NCBI GenBank assembly: GCA_016934355.1
Contig: JAFGTA010000156.1
Location: forward strand, 1 to 17,808
Length of the DNA: 17,808 nt
Direction of reading: 5' to 3'
Source of the DNA: Candidatus Bathyarchaeota archaeon
GTDB lineage: Archaea > Thermoproteota > Bathyarchaeia > TCS64
The notes beneath the pieces are model-generated. The model did no database searches. It was not told the origin of the DNA and worked only from the letters and a program-made list of their open reading frames with translations. Position 1 is the stretch's first letter. Every line of letters starts with the position of its first letter. This document shows positions 6,118 through 12,891 of the stretch, piece after piece. Made by a program: the position numbers and the translations under genes.

Positions 6118-7206
6118 TTGCCTAAAGAGTACATAGCACTTAACGCGGGAGACCCCGACGTAGAGGCTCCCCAATACGCGATCAACGAGGCGCTCCTCGG
6201 CATCATCGAGGGTGGGATAAACACCCACTACCCTCACTACTCGGGGTACCCCGAGAGGTTCGAGGAGGCCGTGGTAGACTACTACAAGAAGTTCACGGGC
6301 GTCGAGTACGAGCCGAAGAACGTTCTCCCCGCAGCCGGCAGCAGCGCGGCCCTGTACGTGGCACTCGCCTCCGTCCTTGAGAAGGGCGACGAGGTGCTCA
6401 TGTTCACGCCCTACTACATGGGCCACAAGACCATCTTCGACGGGATGGGCGTCAAGATGAACATGGTACCCCTGCATAAGGAGAGCAACTACCACCCGGA
6501 CCCCGGCGCCATTGCGGACTATGTTACGCCCAAGACCAAGGCAGTTCTCCTCTGCAACCCCGCGAACCCTACGGGGACAGTCTATAACGAGGAGGAGTGC
6601 AAGGTCATAGGCGACCTGTCTGTGGATCACAAGATGGCGATATTCGCCGATGAGATATACCTTCACTTCGTCTACGGTAAGAACAAGTTCGTGTCCATCG
6701 CGGGCCTGAGCGACGAGTACAAGAAACGCACCCTCGGTATCATGAGCTTCAGCAAGACCTTCAGCATGACGGGCTGGAGGCTCGGCTACGACATCATCCC
6801 GGATATGTACCTGGAGAAGGCCAACAAGATTAGGGGCATGACGGCGCCCCGCCCAGCCACCTTCGTGTTCAGGGCGGGCATCTCGTGCCTCAGAGGCGAC
6901 TTCAAATACGTGGACGGGCGGCGCGCGGAGTACGAGAAGAGGCGCAACTACTTCACCAAGGCGGTGGACGACATGGGCTGGCCGTGCCACATGTTCGAAG
7001 GCGCCTTCTACGCGTGGTTCGACGTACGCAGCACTGGAATGGGTAGCCAGAAGTTCCTTGATAAGCTCAAGGAGAGCCAGAACGTGAGCCTGAGCCCCGG
7101 GAACCGCTTCGGCGCGGACGGGTTCATAAGGGTCCCTCTGGTCAAGCCCGTACCTGTGCTCAGAGAGGTAGTCAAACGCCTTAAGGCGTTCAAGGCGAGC
7201 CTCTAA
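6118..7206 (+). CDS. PLP-dependent class I/II aminotransferase
   Basis: A 362-residue fold-type I aminotransferase that moves an amino group between an amino acid and a 2-oxo acid. Visible marks are LNAGDPDVEAP (8-18), YPHYSGYPERFEEAV (substrate-loop region), GSSAALY (PLP phosphate contact, about 74-80), NPANPTGTVY (147-156), ADEIY (D178 to the PLP ring nitrogen), SFSKTFSMTGWRLGY (K213 Schiff-base lysine; R221 phosphate contact) and the C-terminal GFIRVPLV, whose Arg normally holds the substrate carboxylate. An in-frame stop at 6109-6111 and the lack of any upstream ATG or GTG force the TTG at 6118. The N-terminus is therefore about 25 residues shorter than many relatives, starting just before the GDPD motif. 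Substrate is undetermined; aspartate- or aromatic-type are both possible. It may be controlled by the divergent wHTH protein. Confidence 0.93.
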   Translation: MPKEYIALNAGDPDVEAPQYAINEALLGIIEGGINTHYPHYSGYPERFEEAVVDYYKKFTGVEYEPKNVLPAAGSSAALYVALASVLEKGDEVLMFTPYYMGHKTIFDGMGVKMNMVPLHKESNYHPDPGAIADYVTPKTKAVLLCNPANPTGTVYNEEECKVIGDLSVDHKMAIFADEIYLHFVYGKNKFVSIAGLSDEYKKRTLGIMSFSKTFSMTGWRLGYDIIPDMYLEKANKIRGMTAPRPATFVFRAGISCLRGDFKYVDGRRAEYEKRRNYFTKAVDDMGWPCHMFEGAFYAWFDVRSTGMGSQKFLDKLKESQNVSLSPGNRFGADGFIRVPLVKPVPVLREVVKRLKAFKASL

Positions 7207-7213
7207 CCACCCA

Positions 7214-7222
7214 TTTTTATTA
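7214..7222 (+). promoter_or_regulatory. TATA box of the PUA gene, overlapping T-rich end of the aminotransferase
   Basis: TTTTTATTA lies 8 bp after the aminotransferase stop and about 30 bp before the ATG at 7248. It can serve both as a T-rich termination zone for the upstream gene and as a TATA box giving an almost leaderless PUA transcript. Confidence 0.4.
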
Positions 7223-7247
7223 TCCGACCCCTATTTGCTGTTATCCC

Positions 7248-7706
7248 ATGATACGTAAGAGGCAGTCCCTGAAACGAAAGGAGGCGAAGAAGCTTATCGA
7301 AGACATCGAGACAAGGTTCGAGGGAGTCTCGGCTAAGAAGGTCGAGTCCGCCGAGTTCGAGGATAAGCGTGTATACCTGCTTGAGGACCGCCCCGAGTTC
7401 GTGGAAGACGGGAATGGCCTGTACCCGTTCCTCCGCGGCAGCTACGTCGATAAGCTCCAGAGCGTCGTGGTCGACATGGGGGCGATACCCTATGTCTGTA
7501 ACGGCGCCGACGTCATGGCGCCGGGGATAACGGAGATGGGGGTCTTCGATGAGGGTGACCTGGTAGTCATCAGGGACGTCACCCACGGCAAAGCCCTCGC
7601 TGTCGGTAGAGCATTGAAGGGCTCCGCCGAGATCGAGGCGAGCAAGAAGGGAAAGGTGATCCAGAACCTCCACTACGTGGGGGACAAGCTCTGGAACGCC
7701 GGCTAG
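7248..7706 (+). CDS. PUA-domain RNA-binding protein, archaeal MCT-1/Tma20-like
   Basis: A 152-residue protein with the two-part layout of archaeal MCT-1/Tma20 relatives. A basic N-terminal pre-PUA domain opens with MIRKRQSLKRKEAKKLI and runs to about residue 70. A PUA domain follows (about 73-150), with VVVDMGAIPYVCNGADVMAPGI, where the G-A-D-V-M-x-PGI loop is the PUA signature, then FDEGDLVVIRD and KALAVGRAL strands. The eukaryotic homologues bind the small ribosomal subunit and act in initiation and recycling; the archaeal role is presumably ribosome- or tRNA-related. It is transcribed alone, almost leaderless. It ends 4 bp inside the 3' end of the opposite small membrane-protein gene. Confidence 0.9.
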   Translation: MIRKRQSLKRKEAKKLIEDIETRFEGVSAKKVESAEFEDKRVYLLEDRPEFVEDGNGLYPFLRGSYVDKLQSVVVDMGAIPYVCNGADVMAPGITEMGVFDEGDLVVIRDVTHGKALAVGRALKGSAEIEASKKGKVIQNLHYVGDKLWNAG

Positions 7707-7939
7707 ATGTATCTTATCATCTGAAGCTGGGGCAAGAAGTAGACGAGTGCGATGACGGCGGTGCCTATGAAGGTCAATATGAAGAGCCACATGCTCCAGT
7801 GGAATACCTTCCACCAGACGCCGTACTTCTCTACTCCCTTATGGTAGCTCTTCTCGTACGCAAGCACGCCTTCCTTTATGTTTGAGGGTATGTTCCTCAG
7901 CGACGCTATGAACCTCTTCAGCTTGCTCGGCTCCGTCAC
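7703..7939 (-). CDS. Small single-helix membrane protein, unknown function
   Basis: A 78-residue protein with an amphipathic, basic N-terminal half (KLKRFIASLRNIPSNIKEGVLAYEKSY) and one hydrophobic helix near the C-terminus (about 46-70, WSMWLFILTFIGTAVIALVYF). The layout, a cytoplasmic amphipathic helix followed by one membrane helix, recalls SecE, but I see no convincing SecE sequence match and the residues before the helix differ. The start is GTG at 7939; no in-frame ATG is available. An AT-rich element about 36 bp upstream on the minus strand supports transcription from there. It overlaps the converging PUA gene by 4 bp. The gene is probably real, since promoter, composition and topology are consistent, but its function is unknown. 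Confidence 0.65.
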   Translation of the reverse strand: MTEPSKLKRFIASLRNIPSNIKEGVLAYEKSYHKGVEKYGVWWKVFHWSMWLFILTFIGTAVIALVYFLPQLQMIRYI

Positions 7940-7970
7940 CGGTATCCTATGAGTATTGCCCGGTTTGGTC

Positions 7971-7978
7971 TATATTAT
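7971..7978 (-). promoter_or_regulatory. TATA box of the small membrane-protein gene
   Basis: The palindrome-like TATATTAT (ATAATATA on the minus strand) is centred about 36 bp before the GTG start at 7939. The leader would be about 10 nt. Confidence 0.4.
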
Positions 7979-8001
7979 TTTGTGTATCCTTCTGAGATAA
8001 A

Positions 8002-8009
8002 CTTAAATC
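8002..8009 (+). promoter_or_regulatory. TATA box of the iron-sulfur protein gene
   Basis: CTTAAATC would place the transcription start near 8031, at the centre of the 16-bp palindrome, and leave a leader long enough to contain the GGTG at 8048-8051. Confidence 0.4.
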
Positions 8010-8022
8010 ATAACATGAAACA

Positions 8023-8038
8023 ATATTCATATGAATAT
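8023..8038. promoter_or_regulatory. Perfect 16-bp palindrome, probable operator
   Basis: ATATTCATATGAATAT is its own reverse complement over all 16 bases. It sits on the predicted transcription start of the iron-sulfur protein gene, between the TATA element and the ribosome binding site. A dimeric repressor bound here would block initiation. AT-rich DNA makes palindromes more likely by chance, but a perfect 16-mer is still uncommon. Confidence 0.45.
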
Positions 8039-8057
8039 ATGTTCATAGGTGGCTATG

Positions 8058-8765
8058 ATGGTTAGGAGAAACATCGTCGAGATCGATGAAAAGAAGTGCA
8101 ACGGCTGCGGCCAGTGCATACCAAACTGCGCAGAGGGAGCCCTCCAGATAATAAACGAAAAGGCTAGGATAGTAGAAGACTCTCACTGCGACGGCTTGGG
8201 CGCATGCCTAGGCCACTGCCCCCAGAGCGCCACCACGATCATAGAGCGGGAGGCGCCTGAGTTCGATGAGGCGGCGGTCCACCAACATCTCACGCGGCGC
8301 GATGAAGCTGAACCACAGGTAAGCTGGTGCCCTGCAAGCCAGATGCAGGTGTTGATACAAGAGCCTGAGGAGCCGGAAGTAAACGCGCCGGAACGATTCA
8401 CGCTTAGGCAATGGCCTGTGCAGCTTAACCTCGTCCCCATCAAGGCGCCGTTCTTCAGGGACGCGGACCTGCTGCTCATGGCGGACTGCACAGCAGTCGC
8501 CTACCCGGGCCTCCACCGGGTGCTCCTGAAGGGGAAGACAGTGGCCATCGGGTGCCCCAAGTTCGATGACGTGAACCACTACATCGAGAAGCTGACGGAG
8601 ATACTCAGGAGGAACGAGGTCAGAAGCCTCATCGTGGCCCACATGGAGGTGCCGTGCTGCAGCGCCTTGAACGTCATCGCCCAGCGCGCGCTATCAGCCT
8701 CGGGTAAGATGATCCCGTCCCAGCGTCTCGTCATAACTGTGGAAGGCGGGATCAGCAAGGTTTAG
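8058..8765 (+). CDS. Ferredoxin-like iron-sulfur protein with Cys-containing C-terminal domain
   Basis: A cytoplasmic redox protein with a dicluster ferredoxin domain and a longer C-terminal domain. Numbered from the ATG at 8058: cluster I CNGCGQCIPNC (C14, C17, C20, C24) is a normal 4Fe-4S motif. Cluster II CDGLGACLGHCP has Leu where the second Cys should be (C44, C50, C54), a form I recall in this family. Later blocks match the family: LRQWPVQLNLVP, FRDADLLLMADCTAVAYPGLH, KTVAIGCPKFDD and HMEVPCCSALN, with five more Cys that could bind metal or thiols. The start is a choice between GTG 8049, ATG 8055 and ATG 8058; GGTG at 8048-8051 is best spaced for 8058. The promoter carries a perfect palindrome, suggesting specific regulation. 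The redox partner is unknown. The family assignment comes from memory of related proteins. Confidence 0.87.
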   Translation: MVRRNIVEIDEKKCNGCGQCIPNCAEGALQIINEKARIVEDSHCDGLGACLGHCPQSATTIIEREAPEFDEAAVHQHLTRRDEAEPQVSWCPASQMQVLIQEPEEPEVNAPERFTLRQWPVQLNLVPIKAPFFRDADLLLMADCTAVAYPGLHRVLLKGKTVAIGCPKFDDVNHYIEKLTEILRRNEVRSLIVAHMEVPCCSALNVIAQRALSASGKMIPSQRLVITVEGGISKV

Positions 8766-8787
8766 CCTGCTCCTTCTTCTCGCATAA

Positions 8788-8795
8788 ACTTTAAG
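8788..8795 (+). promoter_or_regulatory. TATA box of the CoA transferase gene
   Basis: ACTTTAAG predicts a transcription start near 8818. That is downstream of the ATG at 8800 and upstream of the GGTGA at 8824-8828, so it decides the start of the gene in favour of 8836. Confidence 0.5.
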
Positions 8796-8835
8796 TGGAA
8801 TGCACCGTGAAGTAAGGAGATTCGGTGAACATAGT

Positions 8836-9987
8836 ATGGGTATGCTTGACGATATTCGCGTCCTCGACTTCAGCCACGTCTACTTCGGGCCTTACAGCAC
8901 GATGATCATGGCTGACATGGGCGCAGACGTAATCAAGATCGAGCCCCCGTGGGGCGAGATCGCGCGGCTCTACCCGCCCCACTTCGGCGGAATTAGCAGC
9001 GTCTTCCACTACCTCGACAGGAACAAGAAGGGAGTCAGCCTCAACCTGAAGGACCCCAAGGCCAAGGAGATAGTCATGGAGCTGGTGAAGCAGTGCGACG
9101 TAGTGGTGGAAAACTTCAAGAGAGGTACCATGGATAAGCTCGGCCTTGGCTACGAAGACATCAAGAAGGTAAACCCCAAGATCATCTACGCGAGCCTAAG
9201 CGGCTTCGGCCTCGACGGTCCATACAAGGACCGCCCCAGCTTCGCGCCCATCGCCGGCGCCTACAGTGGCTGGTACAGGCTCACAGGCGACAACGTGGAC
9301 CCCAAGGGGCCCCCCATCGTCCCAGCCGCCTGGCACGGCGACCTCGACCCCGGCCTCTGGGCCGTTATAGGCGTCCTCGGGGCGCTGAGGCACCGCGACA
9401 AGACAGGTGAGGGCCAGCTAATCGACGTTGCCCAGCTGGACTGTATGCTGGCTCAGACCGGCGTCCAGATCACGGGGTATACGTTGAGCGGTAAGCTGCC
9501 GTGGGAGCGTAGCTTGGACCAGATCATGGGGCCTTCAACCTTCGGAATATTCAAGGCTACAGATGGCTACGTCTACATCGCCGCCGACCCCAACATGCAT
9601 CAGCGTCTCATGATGGCGCTGGGCGTGGACGACCTCGGCGAGGGCCGCGGCGTCTTGGAGAACTGGGTAAAGGACAAGGCGATCAAAGAGGTGGTCGATT
9701 CCCTCGTGGCGGTGAGCGTCCCTGTGGCGCCTATACTGCAGATCGACGAGGCGATCGAGGACCCCCACGTAAAGGCCCGCGGAGCCATCGTGGACGTTGA
9801 GCATAAGACTGCCGGTAAGGTGCGTATGCCCGGGTTCCCACTCAAGATGAGCGCTACGCCCGGCGAGATCAGGCTGGCGGCGCCGCTGCTCGGCGAGCAC
9901 AGCGCCGAGGTGCTCAAGGAGCTGCTCGGGTACACCGATGAGCAGGTCGAGACGCTCCGCAAGGCGGGCGTCGTCATCACACCCTAA
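8836..9987 (+). CDS. Family III CoA transferase (CaiB/BaiF/formyl-CoA transferase type)
   Basis: Moves CoA between acyl-CoA and a free acid through an aspartyl-CoA thioester. The chosen product is 383 residues, within the family's normal range. Marks are MLDDIRVLDFSHVYFGPYSTM (opening; position 3 onward), ADMGADVIKIEPP (26-38), FHYLDRNKKGVSLNLK (57-72), DVVVENFKRGTMDKLGLGYED (88-108), IYASLSGFG (117-125), and GDLDPG with Asp169, the residue number of the catalytic Asp in the best-studied member. ALRHRDKTGEGQLIDVAQLD and a C-terminal PLLGEHSAEVLKELLGY complete it. An ATG at 8800 is in frame but lies before the predicted transcription start; GGTGA at 8824-8828 serves the ATG at 8836. Nearby acyl-CoA chemistry (3-hydroxyacyl-CoA dehydrogenase) fits, but the acid substrate is unknown. 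Confidence 0.94.
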   Translation: MGMLDDIRVLDFSHVYFGPYSTMIMADMGADVIKIEPPWGEIARLYPPHFGGISSVFHYLDRNKKGVSLNLKDPKAKEIVMELVKQCDVVVENFKRGTMDKLGLGYEDIKKVNPKIIYASLSGFGLDGPYKDRPSFAPIAGAYSGWYRLTGDNVDPKGPPIVPAAWHGDLDPGLWAVIGVLGALRHRDKTGEGQLIDVAQLDCMLAQTGVQITGYTLSGKLPWERSLDQIMGPSTFGIFKATDGYVYIAADPNMHQRLMMALGVDDLGEGRGVLENWVKDKAIKEVVDSLVAVSVPVAPILQIDEAIEDPHVKARGAIVDVEHKTAGKVRMPGFPLKMSATPGEIRLAAPLLGEHSAEVLKELLGYTDEQVETLRKAGVVITP

Positions 9988-10001
9988 CCTTTTAACCACT
10001 C

Positions 10002-10009
10002 TTTTATAC
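10002..10009 (+). promoter_or_regulatory. TATA box of the pcm gene
   Basis: TTTTATAC lies about 33 bp before the ATG at 10039. The leader is expected to be under 10 nt. The T-rich stretch just before it may also end transcription of the CoA transferase gene. Confidence 0.45.
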
Positions 10010-10038
10010 GCCTGAACGCCTTTCCCATCTGAGGCTCG

Positions 10039-10710
10039 ATGCCCGGTTTCTCTGAGCAGCGCAAGGAGATGGTGAAGAGGTACACCAGAGCGGGTTACAT
10101 CAGGACGAACTCCATGGCCGAGGCCATACTCAGGGTGCCCCGCGAGGAGTTCATGGACCCCCGGTACCGCGAGTACAGCTACCATGACCAGCCTTTCCCC
10201 ATCCCAGGCGACGGCAGGCAGACCATCAGTGCCCCCTACATGTACCCCGTAAGCTACGAGCCCCTGGGGCTCAGGGAGGGCATGAGGCTACTGGAGGTGG
10301 GGGCAGGCTCGGGCTACGGAGCTGCCCTCGCCCGAGAGCTCGTAGGCGGCTCAGGGCTCGTCGTCGCCGTGGAGATCAACCCGGTCACCTACGAGTTTGC
10401 GAAGGAGAACCTTGAGAGGGCCGGCTACGGCGACGTGAAGCTGGCTCTGGGTGACGGCTCCGTGGGGTACTTGGAGGACGCGCCTTATGACGCTGTGAGC
10501 ATTACTGCGGCCAGTCCCGAGGTCCCTCCGCCTCTCGTCGAGCAGCTGAGGGCGCCGGGGAGGCTCATCGCCCCTGTGGGCGGTGACAGGTACACGGGGC
10601 AGGACTTGCTGCTCGTTGAGAAGGGCGAGTCCGGTAAGGTAACTCGGAGGAGTCTGATGAAGGTGGTGTATGTGCCTCTGCTGGGCGAGTACGGCTGGAG
10701 GAAGCCGTAG
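10039..10710 (+). CDS. pcm: Protein-L-isoaspartate O-methyltransferase
   Basis: Methylates L-isoaspartyl residues in damaged proteins using S-adenosylmethionine, starting their repair. The 223-residue length is normal. The order is as expected: an N-terminal helical part (AEAILRVPREEFMDP, about 27-41), the substrate-binding IPGDGRQTISAPYM (55-68), SAM motif I LLEVGAGSGYGAALAREL (84-101), VVAVEINP (108-115), motif II DAVSITAASPEVPPPLVEQL (151-170), and the closing LRAPGRLIAPVG. All key family blocks are intact. The gene is transcribed alone and nearly leaderless, 51 bp after the CoA transferase and 44 bp before NAD kinase. The closest alternative would be another small SAM methyltransferase, but the QTISAPYM block is specific enough to exclude that. 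Confidence 0.95.
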   Translation: MPGFSEQRKEMVKRYTRAGYIRTNSMAEAILRVPREEFMDPRYREYSYHDQPFPIPGDGRQTISAPYMYPVSYEPLGLREGMRLLEVGAGSGYGAALARELVGGSGLVVAVEINPVTYEFAKENLERAGYGDVKLALGDGSVGYLEDAPYDAVSITAASPEVPPPLVEQLRAPGRLIAPVGGDRYTGQDLLLVEKGESGKVTRRSLMKVVYVPLLGEYGWRKP

Positions 10711-10718
10711 GTGCAGGG

Positions 10719-10726
10719 TTTAAAAG
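10719..10726 (+). promoter_or_regulatory. TATA box of the nadK-nob1 operon
   Basis: TTTAAAAG, followed by CG, predicts a transcription start around 10748, just before the ATG at 10755. A GGGAG lies at 10746-10750. Confidence 0.5.
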
Positions 10727-10754
10727 CGTTGTATCCACTCAAAGAGGGAGCCGC

Positions 10755-11591
10755 ATGAAGGTTGGCATCGTATCGCGAACCGACATACCCAGCGCCCTGA
10801 CTCTCACGAAACGTATTCTATGCTACCTAGATGATCGGGGGGTTGACACCAGTGTCGAGACGGACACCGCGCTGGCCCTTGAGCTCAACGACGACAACAC
10901 GAACCTCAACGAGTTGGAGGGAGACTTCATGGTCACCGTTGGCGGCGACGGCACCATCCTCAAGACGGCCATGGAGATGAAGGTGCCTGGGACGCCCATC
11001 CTCGGCGTGAACATGGGGCGCCGTGGCTTCCTCAGCGAGGTGATGGTGCCCGAGGCCGAGTGGGCCTTGGATATGGTGATCGAGGGCGACTACTTCGTAG
11101 AGGAGAGCATGAAGGTGAGCAGCCGCTGCCTTCAACTGGAGGACAGCTTCCCGGACGGTCTGAACGAGGTGCTCATCGCGTCTCCGCTGCCCTCCAAGAT
11201 GGTTCTGCTCGGGCTCAGCGTGGATGGTGAGCACATTCTAGACGTGCAGGCCGACGGGATCATAGTATCGACGCCCGCGGGATCGACGGCGTACAACATG
11301 TCGGCAGGCGGCTCTGTGGTGGCCCCCGGCGTCGACGCCTTCTGCATCACCGCCATCTGTCCGTACAGCTACTTCAAGAGTATCGTCGTCCCCCCCGAGT
11401 CGATAATAACAATCGAGCTACTCAAGCCGAAGGCCGAAGCCGTCGCCATCATAGACGGCCGCGCCTTCAGGCCGCTGCAGCCGCTGAACACGATCGAGTG
11501 CTACCTTAGTGAGCAGAAGACCCGTTTCATCAGGTTCAGGTCGTTTTACAGCCGTATCCAGAAACGGATACTGACCATCCAGTCCAGGTGA
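10755..11591 (+). CDS. nadK: NAD kinase
   Basis: Phosphorylates NAD to NADP using ATP or polyphosphate, supplying cofactor for biosynthetic enzymes such as HMG-CoA reductase. The 278-residue product has the GGDGT loop (63-67, with the catalytic Asp65), PILGVNMGRRGFLSE (81-95, nucleotide-binding), LNEVLIAS (about 136-143, the conserved Asn-Glu), the DGIIVSTPAGSTAY stretch and SAGGSVVAPG (C-terminal beta domain), and CPYSYFKSIVVP near the end. All motifs are intact. The start ATG follows a GGGAG and lies a few bases after the predicted transcription start. Nob1 begins 7 bp after its stop, so the two form an operon joining cofactor synthesis with ribosome maturation, with no obvious direct functional link. 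Confidence 0.95.
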   Translation: MKVGIVSRTDIPSALTLTKRILCYLDDRGVDTSVETDTALALELNDDNTNLNELEGDFMVTVGGDGTILKTAMEMKVPGTPILGVNMGRRGFLSEVMVPEAEWALDMVIEGDYFVEESMKVSSRCLQLEDSFPDGLNEVLIASPLPSKMVLLGLSVDGEHILDVQADGIIVSTPAGSTAYNMSAGGSVVAPGVDAFCITAICPYSYFKSIVVPPESIITIELLKPKAEAVAIIDGRAFRPLQPLNTIECYLSEQKTRFIRFRSFYSRIQKRILTIQSR

Positions 11592-11598
11592 GCCCGGG

Positions 11599-12120
11599 GT
11601 GGGCGCTCTCGTACTCGACACCTCGGCCTTCATACAGGGGTTCGACCCGCCAGGGGAGTCTCTGTATACTGTGCCTCTTGTCGAGGCCGAGCTAGGGGAC
11701 GCGTTGACGCTGATCAGGCTAAGGAGCGCCGTCGCCGCCGGCAGGCTCATCGTAGCCGAGCCGGAGGAGAGTTACACTGATAGGCTGGAGGCGGAGACCC
11801 TCGGGATGGGCGAGTCTCTCGCCCTCTCGGAGACGGATAAACAGGTTCTCGCTCTGGGGCTTCAGCTGAGCGAAAGGGGCTTAGAGCCTACTGTTGTGTC
11901 CGACGACTACTCGGTGCAGAACATGGCTGAGGCTCTTGGGCTGCGCCACAGGGGGTTGGCGACGCCGGGGATAAAGAGGCAGTTGAGGTGGGTTCTCTAC
12001 TGTCCGGGCTGTAGGCGTGAGTTCGGCGGGCCTCAGCCGGACGGCGTCTGCCCCGTCTGCGGAACCGAGTTGAAGAGGAAGCCCGCTGGGAAGAGGCGTG
12101 TCAGGCGCCGCGGCTCATAA
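11599..12120 (+). CDS. nob1: Endoribonuclease Nob1 (PIN domain plus zinc ribbon)
   Basis: Archaeal Nob1 cuts the 3' end of pre-16S rRNA in late small-subunit maturation. The 173-residue product has an N-terminal PIN domain with its acidic residues: VLDTSAFIQG (D7), VPLVEAEL (E29), LSETDKQVLALGL (D80) and VVSDDYSVQNMA (D102/D103). A linker LRWVLYC leads to a zinc ribbon CPGC (C135, C138) and CPVCG (C151, C154). A strongly basic tail (KPAGKRRVRRRG) fits rRNA binding. The start is GTG, 7 bp after nadK, with a GGGG stretch just before it but no textbook ribosome binding site. The last 20 bp overlap the 3' end of the opposite flavoprotein gene. Motifs, domain order and length all fit. Confidence 0.94.
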   Translation: MGALVLDTSAFIQGFDPPGESLYTVPLVEAELGDALTLIRLRSAVAAGRLIVAEPEESYTDRLEAETLGMGESLALSETDKQVLALGLQLSERGLEPTVVSDDYSVQNMAEALGLRHRGLATPGIKRQLRWVLYCPGCRREFGGPQPDGVCPVCGTELKRKPAGKRRVRRRGS

Positions 12121-12778
12121 GGTTATGGCGTTCCACGATCATCTTCTTGACCTCGTCTAGGTACTCGACGACAAGTCTCTTTCTGTGTTCGTCGCTGAGG
12201 GTGTTGCCTTTGGCGAGTTCGTATCCGGCTTCCTTCACCGCGTCCATGAAGTCGGAGATGTACGTCTTACCTTCCGGGTCGAAGAGTATGCCTGAGGAGG
12301 GAAGCAAGATATGGGTGGCGTCGGGGAAAAGGAGCTTGGCCTGATTGAAGTTGCTCTGGTCGGGGAACCCGCAGTCGGCGGCGAGCACTGTGTGGAGGTG
12401 CTTCCTGTGTCTACCGGGGTGGTGGGTCTCGCCGTCTTCGATGTACATCTCGGGCATGGCCATGGGGAGCGTGCGTTCCCTCATGCGTTGAAGGTAGTGG
12501 ATTATGTTGTAGTGGTAGATGGGGGTCCCGAGGTAGAGCACGTCCGAGTCCAGTATCCGCGGGATTATCCAGTCCATGTCGTCGCGGTGGATGCATCTGC
12601 CTGGGGTCTTCCACCAGCAGCTGAAGCAGCGCACGCAGCCGTTTATCAGCAGGTCCACGACGTAGTGGCGCTCCACCTCTGCTCCCGCCTCCTTGGCGCC
12701 CTCGATAAACGTGTTCATCAGAATATCAGAGACCCCTTTTGTCTTACGGGGGCTTGCATTGAATGCGAGGACCTTCAT
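12101..12778 (-). CDS. Iron-sulfur flavoprotein (Isf-like, NADPH-dependent FMN reductase fold)
   Basis: A 225-residue flavodoxin-fold redox protein. KVLAFNASPRKTKGVSDIL (2-20) is the FMN phosphate loop (S-P-R-x-x-G). INGCVRCFSCWWKTPGRC (46-62) supplies four Cys in a C-x2-C-x2-C-x7-C pattern (C48, C51, C54, C62), the compact 4Fe-4S motif of Isf proteins, and HRDDMDWIIPRILDSDVLYLGTPIY continues the usual core (an MD-x-I, then G-T-P-x-Y contacting FMN). Archaeal Isf proteins accept electrons from ferredoxin and can reduce oxygen or peroxide; the same role is possible here but not shown. Two His-rich stretches (ETHHPGRHRKHLH, about 116-128) are odd and might bind metal. It is transcribed alone and overlaps nob1 at the 3' end by 20 bp. 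Confidence 0.92.
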   Translation of the reverse strand: MKVLAFNASPRKTKGVSDILMNTFIEGAKEAGAEVERHYVVDLLINGCVRCFSCWWKTPGRCIHRDDMDWIIPRILDSDVLYLGTPIYHYNIIHYLQRMRERTLPMAMPEMYIEDGETHHPGRHRKHLHTVLAADCGFPDQSNFNQAKLLFPDATHILLPSSGILFDPEGKTYISDFMDAVKEAGYELAKGNTLSDEHRKRLVVEYLDEVKKMIVERHNLMSRGA

Positions 12779-12808
12779 GTGGCTCGTTTTACTTGAGCCT
12801 TCGCCCTT

Positions 12809-12816
12809 CCTTATGC
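12809..12816 (-). promoter_or_regulatory. Possible TATA box of the flavoprotein gene
   Basis: On the minus strand GCATAAGG is centred about 34 bp before the ATG at 12778. It is weaker than the other boxes in the window. Confidence 0.3.
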
Positions 12817-12842
12817 GTTACGATTCAATACGTGTTGTATGG

Positions 12843-12850
12843 TTTTTAAG
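12843..12850 (+). promoter_or_regulatory. TATA box of the ABC transporter operon
   Basis: TTTTTAAG, followed by CG, predicts a start near 12872. A GGAG at 12878-12881 is a somewhat distant ribosome binding site for the TTG at 12892. Confidence 0.45.
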
Positions 12851-12891
12851 CGGGTCCGCGTCTTAGCCTTGAGAAATGGAGCGCTTGAGTC

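Noticed and set aside
6076..6990. A 304-codon open frame antisense to the aminotransferase gene
   Set aside because: It mirrors the real gene; the translation is low-complexity, and the plus strand carries all PLP motifs.
7203..7814. A 203-codon minus-strand frame over the PUA gene
   Set aside because: It covers the PUA gene and the small membrane-protein gene in the wrong frame and has no recognisable domain.
7703..7939. SecE identity for the small membrane protein
   Set aside because: The topology is similar but I cannot see the conserved SecE residues before the membrane helix, so no symbol was given.
8800..8835. Longer N-terminus of the CoA transferase from the ATG at 8800
   Set aside because: That ATG lies before the transcription start predicted from the TATA box at 8788-8795, and the extra residues do not match the family; GGTGA points to 8836.
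12311..12796. A 161-codon plus-strand frame over the flavoprotein gene
   Set aside because: It is the antisense of a well-supported Isf-like gene, and its composition is typical of a shadow frame.
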